The notes below the pieces were generated by a model. That model had not been told where the DNA came from. It ran no database searches and saw nothing but the letters and a program-made list of their open reading frames with translations. Source: Pseudomonas taeanensis MS-3 (lineage in GTDB: Bacteria > Pseudomonadota > Gammaproteobacteria > Pseudomonadales > Pseudomonadaceae). Taken from it: a stretch of DNA of 64,000 nucleotides. Within the stretch, counting starts at the first letter, position 1, and every line of letters begins with the position of its first letter. The translations under genes were made by a program, and so were the position numbers. The stretch covers positions 861,167 to 925,166 of the forward strand of contig NZ_AWSQ01000002.1 in assembly GCF_000498575.2 (NCBI RefSeq), read 5' to 3'. Shown in pieces: positions 56,234 through 64,000 of this stretch.

Positions 56234-59191
56234 CTAGTCCACCAGTCCGGCTTTCTTCAGCACGCTGTGTTCATCCACTGCATCGATTTGCTGCGCCTGC
56301 ATAAAACGTTCGGCGTAACGTTGATAGATTTTCGCGCGCACGAACAAGGCAAACAGCTCGGGGTCGATGTGCGCGCCTTTGCACATGTTCGCCATGAGGT
56401 TGAGTGACTCGGAGAGCAGTTTGCCTTTTTTGTAGGGCCGGTCCGCTGCTGTCAGCGCCTCGAAGATATCGGCAATCGCCATCATCCTGGCCGGCAGGCT
56501 CATCTGTTCGCGACGCAGACCTTTTGGATAGCCCGAGCCGTCCATCTTCTCGTGATGGCCGCCAGCGATCTCCGCGACATGCCGCAAGTGCTCGGGGAAG
56601 GGCAGGCGACTGAGCATCAGGATGGTCTGCACGATGTGGTGGTTGATGATGTAGCGTTCCTCGGTTGTCAGGGTGCCGTAGCTGATGCTCAGGTTGTACA
56701 GCTCGCCGCGGTTGAACTTGTGCTGCGGCACCTGCAACTTGAAGCCCCAGGGATTGTTCTCGGGAATGAGCTCGGCAGCTGGGCGTTCGAACAGGTGTTC
56801 GGGGCGGTCGGCCAGCAGCGGTTCGCTGACCGGTAGGCTCGGTGCTGGCTGTCGGGCTTGGCGCTGGGCTTCTTCCCATGACACGCCGAGGCGGTCATCC
56901 AGAGTGCGCATCCAGGTGCGTTTGGCGATCTGTTGCAGGCGCGTCAGATCGGCGTCAGCCATGGTTTCGCCGCCCAGGTTGCTGCGCGCGACGAAGGCGA
57001 ACTCCTCATCCAGGGTCGTCAGCAATTCATCGCGCAGGGCGGCCAATGATTCCTCGGCGCCTCCTTGCGCGCAGCCACGCCAGTAGGCGATCCAGGCGTC
57101 GCGTTTGAGGACCTCGAAACGGGTGCGCACTTCATGAATACGATCATAGAGGGTCTCCAGCTTGGTCGCCTTGTCCACTACGTATTCGGGGGTGGTGACT
57201 TTGCCGCAATCATGTAACCAGGCGGCGATATGCAGGGCTTCCCATTCTTCGGCGCTGGGCTGGTAGTCGTGAAAGGCTGGCTCGTCACTGTCAGCCGCCG
57301 CGTGAGCGAGCATCAGAGTGATTTCCGGCACACGCTGGCAGTGACCGCCGGTGTAAGGACTCTTGGCGTCGATGGCACCGGCGACAAGTTGGATGATGGC
57401 ATCGAGCAGGCGTTTCTGCCGCTCCAGCAAGCGCTGGCTTTCGATGCACAACGCGGCGACGCCGGAGACCGCCTCGATGAAGGCCAGGCGTTCGGGGCGT
57501 TGGATCACCAGGTCGGATTCTTCGCCCGTGTCGCAGTGCAGCAATACCAGCACACCAACGGTGTCGCCTTGGCGATGGTGCAGGCCGGTCGAGATCACAT
57601 GTACGCGGGCACAGTCGAGGGCTTGTAGCAGACGCTGGTACTCACCGGCCTGATCGAAACCAATAGTGGTGACCGTGCTCTTGCCGCCGCTTGCCGGCTG
57701 TTGCAGCCAGTCGGGCAGTGGCTGACCCTCTTTTTCGTAGGCGGAGATGCCGTGCCGCGCAAGGCTGTGTTGTTTGCCATTGAGGATCAGCGCCTGTGGC
57801 GCCAAGCGTCCGCTTTCGGCGTCGACCAGGTAAATCAAGCCGCCTTGCGCCTGGCTGATGCCCACGGTTTCCTCCAGGACCCGTTTGAGCAGGGCATCGA
57901 AGCGGGTTTCGGCCGACAGACTGGCGGCGATCTCCAGGAAGCTGGCGATGGTCTCTTTCATCCGGGTCATGGACTCGGCCAGCTGGTCGACTTCCAGCAC
58001 CGGTGAATGACCGCTGGCGGGGTAGTTAAAGTCGAAGCGGCGGATCGCCTCGGATTCCAGCACCAGTCCACGCAGGGGCCTGACGATGATGCGCGAGGCC
58101 AGCCAGCCCAGCGGCAGGCACAGCAGCAGAATGCTCAGGGTGACTAGCGCGCTTTGCCAGCGGATGCGATAAGCGTCAGCCAACAGCTCTTCTTCCGGCA
58201 CCAGTAAGGCCAGATACAAACCCTGGGGGCCGCCCTCCTGCAAGTGGCTGAGCGACGTCACCCAACGCTTCTTGCGCAGTTGTATGACCCGCTGCTGTGG
58301 ACCGGCCAGGCCATCCGCCAGCAGTGCGTCCAGCGCCGGGCTGAGGTCACGCGCTGGGACCTGATGAGGGCTGTCGTTGTGCTGCACCAGACGCGTGCTG
58401 TCGGGATAGGCCACGGCATTGCCCGCGGGGTCGAACAGGATGACTTGGCTGTTGGCGGTGACCTGGTGTTGCGCCAGGGTGGCGGAAAGATCGACCAGGG
58501 TCAGGTCGGCGCCCAGTACGGTCTTGTCATTGCTGTGCAACGCGATGGTGGTGCCCACTTCTCTGCTGGAGAAAAATACATACGGGGCCGTGGTGTAGTG
58601 CTCGTCGCTGAGCAGCGCGCTGTTGTACCAGGGGCGAGCGCGTGGGTCGTAAGACTCCTTGAGGTTCTGGCGCCAGCTGAGCAACTGCAGGTTGTCGTCG
58701 AAGAACAGGTACTCGGAGTCTGGGCGTGCCTGGCCCAAACGGTTGATGCTCCATACCTGGAATGCTGCATTGGCTGGCGCGTCGAAGGCTTTCTTGAGCG
58801 CTTCGCTGCGTAGCGGGCGAACCATAAAGAAGTCGCCGTCCTCATAGCCGAGGTACAACGAGGCGAGCTTGGGATTGTCGCGTAGGGCCTGGGCGAGCAG
58901 GGGGAGCAGCTGCATGCGTTCATGGCGATCGAGACCGTGAATGCGCTCGCCGTGGCTCAGCAAGCTGAGCAGGTTACGAATCGGTTGGTAGGTATGCTCG
59001 ATATCCCGCTGCACATCCTGCTGGATGCGTTCGAACAGCTTGGCGCTGCTGGAAAAGATGATCTGTGAGGTCTGCTGGTAGTTAAACAGCCCCAGCGCCA
59101 CACCGGTCAGCAGCAACAGTAAGGTAAACAGAACGCTGATATGGACGTGGAGTGGGAATCGGCGAGTGCGGGGCCGAGTGCTGATGGGCAT
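56234..59191 (-). CDS. HD-GYP sensor protein (Cache, HAMP, GAF, HD-GYP)
   Basis: A 985-aa membrane protein predicted to degrade cyclic di-GMP. TM1 lies at ~17-38, followed by a large Cache-type periplasmic sensor (~40-340, with the YDPRARPWYNSA motif typical of Cache domains), TM2 near 350-370, HAMP, a GAF domain (~440-610) and the phosphodiesterase. The HD pair is at ~660 (AAWLHDCGK) and HHEKMDGSGYP at ~877. About 215 residues separate them, far more than the ~60 usual in HD-GYP proteins, so an insertion splits the domain. Flanked by convergent yggL; probably monocistronic. Confidence 0.93.
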   Translation of the reverse strand: MPISTRPRTRRFPLHVHISVLFTLLLLLTGVALGLFNYQQTSQIIFSSSAKLFERIQQDVQRDIEHTYQPIRNLLSLLSHGERIHGLDRHERMQLLPLLAQALRDNPKLASLYLGYEDGDFFMVRPLRSEALKKAFDAPANAAFQVWSINRLGQARPDSEYLFFDDNLQLLSWRQNLKESYDPRARPWYNSALLSDEHYTTAPYVFFSSREVGTTIALHSNDKTVLGADLTLVDLSATLAQHQVTANSQVILFDPAGNAVAYPDSTRLVQHNDSPHQVPARDLSPALDALLADGLAGPQQRVIQLRKKRWVTSLSHLQEGGPQGLYLALLVPEEELLADAYRIRWQSALVTLSILLLCLPLGWLASRIIVRPLRGLVLESEAIRRFDFNYPASGHSPVLEVDQLAESMTRMKETIASFLEIAASLSAETRFDALLKRVLEETVGISQAQGGLIYLVDAESGRLAPQALILNGKQHSLARHGISAYEKEGQPLPDWLQQPASGGKSTVTTIGFDQAGEYQRLLQALDCARVHVISTGLHHRQGDTVGVLVLLHCDTGEESDLVIQRPERLAFIEAVSGVAALCIESQRLLERQKRLLDAIIQLVAGAIDAKSPYTGGHCQRVPEITLMLAHAAADSDEPAFHDYQPSAEEWEALHIAAWLHDCGKVTTPEYVVDKATKLETLYDRIHEVRTRFEVLKRDAWIAYWRGCAQGGAEESLAALRDELLTTLDEEFAFVARSNLGGETMADADLTRLQQIAKRTWMRTLDDRLGVSWEEAQRQARQPAPSLPVSEPLLADRPEHLFERPAAELIPENNPWGFKLQVPQHKFNRGELYNLSISYGTLTTEERYIINHHIVQTILMLSRLPFPEHLRHVAEIAGGHHEKMDGSGYPKGLRREQMSLPARMMAIADIFEALTAADRPYKKGKLLSESLNLMANMCKGAHIDPELFALFVRAKIYQRYAERFMQAQQIDAVDEHSVLKKAGLVD

Positions 59192-59341
59192 AGCGCGTCA
59201 CTCCATGGATTGCGCTGTGGTCCCAGGAAGCATAGTGAACGGACGGCAAAGCTGCCGACTAAAAAGCGATTTCGGATAGATGAGTTACTAGTCTGTACCA
59301 CCAAGCCGCCAGCGGGTTGCGCTATGCCTATTGGCTCAGGG

Positions 59342-60400
59342 CTACCGCTGGAGGGCCGTCCGGCGCTTCGCACGCTTATCCAGCAACTGGCGCAGGCCGT
59401 GCATCAGCAGGGCAACAAACAACACCAGGACTACACCTATCAGGGCATTGAGCAGGCGTACTTCGGCTAGATTCCAGTCGTGCGACAGGCTTTCGGCGAG
59501 CAGGACGAAGATCAGGGTGGTTTGCATCACGAACAGGCCATAGTGATTGGCCTGTACCGCCCGACTGAGTGCGATCAACGGCAGTAGACTGGCGACCAGC
59601 AGCGCTGGGTTTTGCAGGCTATGGCCGAACAAGATCAACAGTCCAGCGGCGCCGAAGCTGGCCAGGCTCGATTGCAGGGCGCGTACCAGGCTGCCCTGAA
59701 ACTCCAGCTGCAATGTGGTGACCACGGTCAAGGTCAACCAATAGCCACGCTGCAGTCCCGTCAGGTTGACGATCAGACCGGCAAGCGAAAAGGCCAGGGT
59801 GCAGCCCAGCGCATGCAGGCGCCACTGCCGCTGCTGTAGACGCTTGGCGTGACGTTTCAACACTTTGAGGATGCTGATGAAGCGCGGCATGTACGGCCAC
59901 ATGCGCAGGCCGTGCATACCTCGCAGGCCAAATGCCAACAGCATTACCCAGAGCCCGCCGAGGATGAACAACATCGCCACTGCATAGGGGTTATGTAGAT
60001 TGCCGAGTCCCTGCTGGCCTTGGCCCAGGCACAAACAGACTGCAAGGCCGAGGCCCAGCTTAGCGGACTCGGTGCCGAAGCGTTGCAGCCAGGCCAGCAG
60101 GAAGCCGAAGGCAGCGAACAGACATAGGCTGATCAGCGGCTGGTTTGCCGCCCAGAAGCCCAATCCGGCGCTGCAGGCGCCAAGGCCAATGAGTAGCAAC
60201 ATGCGCAGCATGCCGAAACGGTGTAATGGGTTGGCTTGAGCGGCTAGAAACGCACCGGCCGAGGCCCACAAAAAACCCGAGTGGGCACTGAACAGGCCGA
60301 GCAGCAAGGGCAGGGCGCAGCCGAAACCTGCCACCATTGCCGGTCCCCAGGCGAGTGGACCGGCATGCCAGGTCAGGGTTTGTCGCAGGATACTTTTCAT
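59342..60400 (-). CDS. FUSC-family membrane protein
   Basis: A 352-aa inner-membrane protein with about ten hydrophobic segments in two clusters (~18-160 and ~198-335), separated by a short basic cytoplasmic region (MPRFISILKVLKRHAKRLQQ). The second half has RGYWLTLTVVTTLQLEFQGS, the FUSC/YccS-type signature of aromatic-acid and fusaric-acid exporters. It lacks the large soluble domain of longer members. Substrate unknown. Confidence 0.82.
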   Translation of the reverse strand: MKSILRQTLTWHAGPLAWGPAMVAGFGCALPLLLGLFSAHSGFLWASAGAFLAAQANPLHRFGMLRMLLLIGLGACSAGLGFWAANQPLISLCLFAAFGFLLAWLQRFGTESAKLGLGLAVCLCLGQGQQGLGNLHNPYAVAMLFILGGLWVMLLAFGLRGMHGLRMWPYMPRFISILKVLKRHAKRLQQRQWRLHALGCTLAFSLAGLIVNLTGLQRGYWLTLTVVTTLQLEFQGSLVRALQSSLASFGAAGLLILFGHSLQNPALLVASLLPLIALSRAVQANHYGLFVMQTTLIFVLLAESLSHDWNLAEVRLLNALIGVVLVLFVALLMHGLRQLLDKRAKRRTALQR

Positions 60401-60483
60401 CGCTTAGAGCCTATCCGTACTGTGCTATGCATCACTGATGCTGCGATAAAAATGGCTATGGGCACCACCTTGCCCGCCCCCTC

Positions 60484-60615
60484 GTAGGGTGGGTTAGCCG
60501 TAGACGTAACCCACCATCCCTGCTGAACGCGCAGCTGCTAGGTAGCACTGTTGTGAGCCGTGTCCGTCGCGGCCCCGCTGGTGGGTTACGCCGCTTCGCG
60601 GCTAACCCATCCTAC
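60484..60615. repeat. Inverted GTAGGGTGGGTTAGCC-type intergenic repeat pair
   Basis: GTAGGGTGGGTTAGCCG (60484-60500) with TAACCCACC behind it, and the inverted copy GGTGGGTTACGCCG ... CGGCTAACCCATCCTAC ending at 60615, form two hairpins about 65 bp apart. This motif is a common dispersed intergenic repeat in Pseudomonas and relatives. Confidence 0.75.
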
Positions 60616-60665
60616 AAAAGCTGCGGCTCGGCGCTACAGATCATGGGTGCATAGCCCTTCATTCG

Positions 60666-61997
60666 TTACATCGGACTCGAACGCCCCGTCATTTCACGTG
60701 CCATTTCAGTAGCGTAGCTGTCGGTCATGCCGGCGATGAAGTCGATCATGCGCAGGAATGAGTGGTGCAACGGCCAGCTCGGGTCCGGCGCGTTGTTGCC
60801 GAGCAGGTCAAGAATGCGTCGGTGCTTGAACGATGGCGTGCGTCCGCCGTGTTGCTCCAGAGCCGCGCCGCAAAAGGCGTTGAGGAGAATTTCCAGGGTG
60901 GTGTAGGCGCCGATCTCATGCAGGGTTTTACGTTTGTCCTGGAAAATTTTCTCCCGGGCCATGGCTTTGGCGCTTTGTACGCAGCGCTTGGCCGGGCCAT
61001 GCATGTGTTCGACCAGGTCGCCCTGCAGAGTGCCGGCGAGCAGCGCGTCTTGCTGTTCGACAAAGGCATGGGCGGCGGCGTTGGTCAGGTGTTCGATGGC
61101 CTTGCCGCGCAGGATCGCCAGCTTGCGCCGCTTGGAGTCTTGCGGGCCGAGTTGGCGATAGGTTTCCGGCAGGTCATCACCGACCAGGCCGAGCAGCAGG
61201 GATTCGACTTCGCTGTAGTCGAGCAGCTCCATTTCCAGGCCGTCTTCCAGGTCGATCAGGCCATAGCAAATATCGTCCGCCGCCTCCATCAGATACACCA
61301 GGGGATGGCGCGCCCAGCGCTGCTCTTCGATTTGCGGCAGGCCGAGTTTGTGGGCGATCTGCTCGAGCAGCGGCAGCTCACTCTGGTAGCAGCCGAACTT
61401 GTGCTTCTTGTAGCCGAGCGCCTCGGCGTGGCGGGCGGTCCAGGGATATTTCAAGTAGGTGCCGAGGGTCGCGTAGGTCAACCGCGTGCCGCCATCGAAC
61501 TGGTGATATTCCAACTGGGTGAGCACCCGAAAGCCCTGAGCATTGCCCTCGAAGCTGAGAAAGTCATTGCGCTCGGTATCGCTCATCGCATCCAGCCAGC
61601 CGCGTCCGGCGGCCTGCTGAAACCAGTGGCGAATCGCATCCTCGCCCGAATGACCAAACGGCGGGTTGCCGATGTCATGGGCCAGACACGCCGATTGCAC
61701 GACCATGCCCAGGTCGCTGGGCTCACACCAGTCGGGCAGGTCCGCGCGAATCATCTCGCCGACGCGCATGCCCAGCGAGCGGCCGACACAACTGACCTCC
61801 AGCGAGTGGGTCAGGCGCGTGTGGATATGGTCGTTGCTCGATACCGGATGCACCTGAGTCTTGCGTCCCAGGCGGCGAAAGGCGCCGGAAAAGATGATGC
61901 GGTCGTGATCTTTATGAAACGGGGTGCGGCCCAGTTCGTCGACGCTGTGCGCCGGTTTACCGAGTCGTTCGCGGTTAAGCAGTGTTTGCCAGTCCAA
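60666..61997 (-). CDS. dgt: dGTPase-like deoxynucleoside triphosphate triphosphohydrolase
   Basis: A 443-aa HD-family enzyme cleaving dNTPs to nucleoside and triphosphate. The metal-binding set is visible in [33 protein letters not shown] and [16 protein letters not shown]. The TTG start at 61997 ([13 protein letters not shown]) has GAGGA 8 nt upstream and gives the length I recall for pseudomonad Dgt; an in-frame ATG at 62060 would add 21 unconserved residues. Confidence 0.93.
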   Translation of the reverse strand: MDWQTLLNRERLGKPAHSVDELGRTPFHKDHDRIIFSGAFRRLGRKTQVHPVSSNDHIHTRLTHSLEVSCVGRSLGMRVGEMIRADLPDWCEPSDLGMVVQSACLAHDIGNPPFGHSGEDAIRHWFQQAAGRGWLDAMSDTERNDFLSFEGNAQGFRVLTQLEYHQFDGGTRLTYATLGTYLKYPWTARHAEALGYKKHKFGCYQSELPLLEQIAHKLGLPQIEEQRWARHPLVYLMEAADDICYGLIDLEDGLEMELLDYSEVESLLLGLVGDDLPETYRQLGPQDSKRRKLAILRGKAIEHLTNAAAHAFVEQQDALLAGTLQGDLVEHMHGPAKRCVQSAKAMAREKIFQDKRKTLHEIGAYTTLEILLNAFCGAALEQHGGRTPSFKHRRILDLLGNNAPDPSWPLHHSFLRMIDFIAGMTDSYATEMAREMTGRSSPM

Positions 61998-62310
61998 GGC
62001 CAGTCCTCGCCATTCAGTGGCTGATGGGCCTAGCTTCGGGGTTCGCGCGATGGGCCGCAAGCCCCAACAACGCGTCTTGCGGCGGGGTGTGCCGAGGCGC
62101 CGCTGAGATGACAGCTAATCTGGCCTGAAGTGGCGAGGCCTGTTGGCCGTTGCTAAGGTCAAACCAGAGCGCGAATGGAAGCATCCCGCCAGTATTGGGG
62201 CATGTTTCACGAGTTGCAGGTTTCCCGCTCAGACGCCCCTCGGGGCCACTCGGTGAGTGAGTTCAATGCTAAACGCTGGATGAAGCAGTTTTCTCTCAAC
62301 AGGAGGTTCT
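61998..62310. other. Divergent intergenic region, dgt and doxX-like gene
   Basis: 313 bp (250 if dgt starts at 62060). It must contain both promoters. No gene, RNA or repeat is recognised. Confidence 0.4.
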
Positions 62311-62688
62311 ATGAATAATGCAATCGTCTTGATCGCGCGGCTGATGCTTGCCCATATGTTTGTGTTGGCCGGAGTGGGCAAGATCACAGGTTATGCCGGA
62401 ACGCAGGGTTACATGGAGAGCATGGGTGTGCCTGGTGCACTGTTACCCCTGGTGATCTTGTTGGAGCTTGGGGGGGGGCTGGCGCTGATTATCGGGTTTT
62501 TGACGCGCTGGGTTGCATTGGCACTTGCCGCGTTCTGCGTGGCGTCGGCGGTGATCTTTCATATGAACTGGAGCGATCAAATGCAGATGATCATGTTCAT
62601 GAAGAACGTGGCTCTGGCGGGCGGTTTCCTGCTGCTCTACGTGCAAGGTGCTGGCGCCTACAGTGTGGACGCGCAGCGCGGCAAGTAA
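62311..62688 (+). CDS. DoxX-family membrane protein
   Basis: A 125-aa inner-membrane protein with four helices and the DoxX opening LIARLMLAHMFVLAGVGKITGY, then LPLVILLELGGGLALIIGF. Family members are linked to redox or thiol stress. AACAGGAGG lies 6 nt before the ATG. Single gene closed by its own terminator. Confidence 0.92.
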   Translation: MNNAIVLIARLMLAHMFVLAGVGKITGYAGTQGYMESMGVPGALLPLVILLELGGGLALIIGFLTRWVALALAAFCVASAVIFHMNWSDQMQMIMFMKNVALAGGFLLLYVQGAGAYSVDAQRGK

Positions 62689-62695
62689 GTGTTTG

Positions 62696-62740
62696 CCAGC
62701 GACGCTAGGTGCCTGTGGTGCTTGGCGTCGCTGGGTTCTT
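62696..62740 (+). terminator. Terminator of the DoxX gene
   Basis: A 10-bp stem CCAGCGACGC / GCGTCGCTGG with a structured 19-nt loop, followed by GTTCTT, 8 bp after the stop. Confidence 0.7.
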
Positions 62741-62838
62741 GATGGATCTCCGCAACAACTGTCCCCCCAACTCAGACGTCAGTACAAACAAGGCACTGGT
62801 TGGCAAACGCAGCCACCTTGTAGATACCGTCTTGCCCC

Positions 62839-63810
62839 TCAGCGGGCAAGGGCCTTTTTGACATCAAATGGCTCACCTGATTTGAGCACCCCATAGGCGA
62901 TGTGAAGCAGTTTGCGCATCGCCGCACAGACGATCTGCTTGCCGGCCTTTCCCCGGGCTTGCAGGCGCTCCTTCAGGGCTTTGATCGCCGGGTTGTGGAT
63001 CATCGCCGCGACCGCAGGCATGTACAGCCCGGAGCGCAGGCGGGCGGAGCCCATGCGAGAGATAGACACATGGCCTTTGTGTTTGCCGGAGTCCTGCAGC
63101 TTCGGATTCAGCCCAGCAAACGCGGTGATCGCCCGATCACTCTTGAACCCCAAGGGGTCGCCCAACTCGGCCAGTAGCAAGGCCGCCGTCTTATCGCCGA
63201 TACCGTCGATGCTGACCAGTAGATCGCGTTTGGCGCGCAAGTCCGGATCGTTGTCGATGTGATCCTGGATCGCCTTCAGGGTATCGGCAATCTGCTCCTG
63301 GACATGCTGCAGCACTGAGCGGATAGAGCTCTGAACGCTGGCGTCCGAAACCTCTAGGCGATTGAGCTCCATCTGCTCGATCTCCTTGAGGTCTTCCAGT
63401 CGACGTACCAGCGCTCGCAACCGCCGCGCGGCCAGCGGTTCGGGTTGCCAGGCCCGCAGCTTGTCCAGGTGCCGCTGGCCATAGTCGGCAATCAATTTGG
63501 CGTCGACTCGATCCGTCTTGACCCGCTGTAACTGGCTCTGGGCGTAGCTGGCGATCTGCGCAGGATTCATGACGCACACGCGGTAACCCAGTTGGTGCAG
63601 GTACTCCGCCAAGGCCTCGTGGTAGACCCCGGTGGCTTCCATCACGACCCAAGCGCTCGGCTCGGCGTATTTGCTCAGCCACTGTTGGAGCGTCTGAAAC
63701 CCCGCCGCCGCATTGCTCAACTTGCTCTTGGTGCGGAATTTGCCATTGGCTTGCAGGGTGGCAATATCGAAGCTGTGCTTGGCGATATCGATGCCAACGA
63801 TACTGGACAT
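62839..63810 (-). CDS. IS110-family transposase
   Basis: A 323-aa recombinase. The N-terminal RuvC-like DEDD domain has Asp8 in VGIDIAKHSFD, Glu in VVMEATGVYHE near 59 and KTDRVDAKLIADYG near 98-111. The C-terminal domain (transposase_20) has IDGIGDKTAALLLAELGD and AFAGLNPKLQDSGKHKG, containing the catalytic serine region near SGKHKGHVSISRMGS. Full length and intact, so possibly active. AAGGAGA precedes the ATG. Confidence 0.95.
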   Translation of the reverse strand: MSSIVGIDIAKHSFDIATLQANGKFRTKSKLSNAAAGFQTLQQWLSKYAEPSAWVVMEATGVYHEALAEYLHQLGYRVCVMNPAQIASYAQSQLQRVKTDRVDAKLIADYGQRHLDKLRAWQPEPLAARRLRALVRRLEDLKEIEQMELNRLEVSDASVQSSIRSVLQHVQEQIADTLKAIQDHIDNDPDLRAKRDLLVSIDGIGDKTAALLLAELGDPLGFKSDRAITAFAGLNPKLQDSGKHKGHVSISRMGSARLRSGLYMPAVAAMIHNPAIKALKERLQARGKAGKQIVCAAMRKLLHIAYGVLKSGEPFDVKKALAR

Positions 63811-64000
63811 GAGCTCTCCTTCATCGATTGATAGCGATCATCACTGCACCCTGCCCAACCTTGTGAATGCGGGCTCTTACCGAGGGTAGGCCCTAGATAC
63901 CGTTCGGACTTTGCGAGTGAGTGTGGAGGGCCGGAGCACTATCTACGAAACAGGCTCGTGGCCTGAGGCTGGGTACGTCTTCCAGGCTCTCCCCCGATGA
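63811..64000 (-). mobile_element. Non-coding end of the IS110 element upstream of the transposase
   Basis: 190 bp to the window edge with no gene, on the 5' side of the transposase. In IS110-group elements this non-coding end encodes the bridge RNA that selects target and donor DNA, so one is expected here, extending possibly beyond the window. The element's outer boundary cannot be fixed because IS110 elements lack clear terminal inverted repeats. Confidence 0.45.

Noticed and set aside
60762..62024. 420-codon plus-strand frame antisense to dgt
   Set aside because: Shadow frame; dgt has all catalytic motifs on the minus strand.

Overview
The window reads as chromosomal DNA of a Pseudomonas-type gammaproteobacterium. 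It has high-GC coding bias. It carries the pseudomonad-style 1620-residue NAD-dependent glutamate dehydrogenase, Rmf, a fused RlmKL methyltransferase, an OprD-family porin and typical Pseudomonas REP repeats. From memory, the gene order (AraC regulator/fadH, nadK, pepN, bat genes, gdhB, pyrD, rmf, rlmL, dacB, yggL, dgt) resembles one arm of the P. aeruginosa chromosome. No search could be run to confirm this.

Layout: (1) 1-13.6 kb holds the end of a tRNA-Asp gene, an AraC regulator with a nitrilase-fold partner divergent from fadH, a PLP enzyme, a cyclic-nucleotide/rhodanese sensor, nadK, a phosphoesterase, a rhomboid protease and two small conserved proteins. (2) 13.7-24.2 kb holds pepN, then a four-gene envelope module: DUF1302 beta-barrel, DUF1329 LolA/B-like protein, YCF48 propeller and an MMPL-type RND transporter. 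(3) 24.5-31.3 kb is a tight minus-strand operon, moxR-DUF58-DUF4381-batA-batBC-batD, with ATGA overlaps at most junctions. (4) 31.3-42.3 kb is an accessory island. It has 5-oxoprolinase genes pxpABC, a chemoreceptor and an OprD-family porin on one strand, and a LysR regulator and a TRAP transporter on the other. The island is bounded by a 51-bp direct repeat (50/51 identical) containing the start of moxR. (5) 42.5-49.5 kb holds gdhB, then a small phage-like control module (XRE regulator, excisionase-like protein, unknown partner) around a perfect 17-bp palindrome. (6) 49.5-62 kb holds pyrD, rmf, rlmL, dacB, yggL, an HD-GYP sensor, a FUSC-type permease and dgt. (7) 62.3-64 kb holds a DoxX protein and an IS110-family insertion sequence.

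Functional logic: the island looks like a complete 5-oxoproline (pyroglutamate) unit that senses (chemoreceptor), admits (porin), imports (TRAP), hydrolyses to glutamate (PxpABC) and regulates (LysR). It has landed next to gdhB, which takes glutamate into the TCA cycle. The four-gene DUF1302/DUF1329/YCF48/RND module is the least understood set here and the best candidate for an under-described trans-envelope export system.
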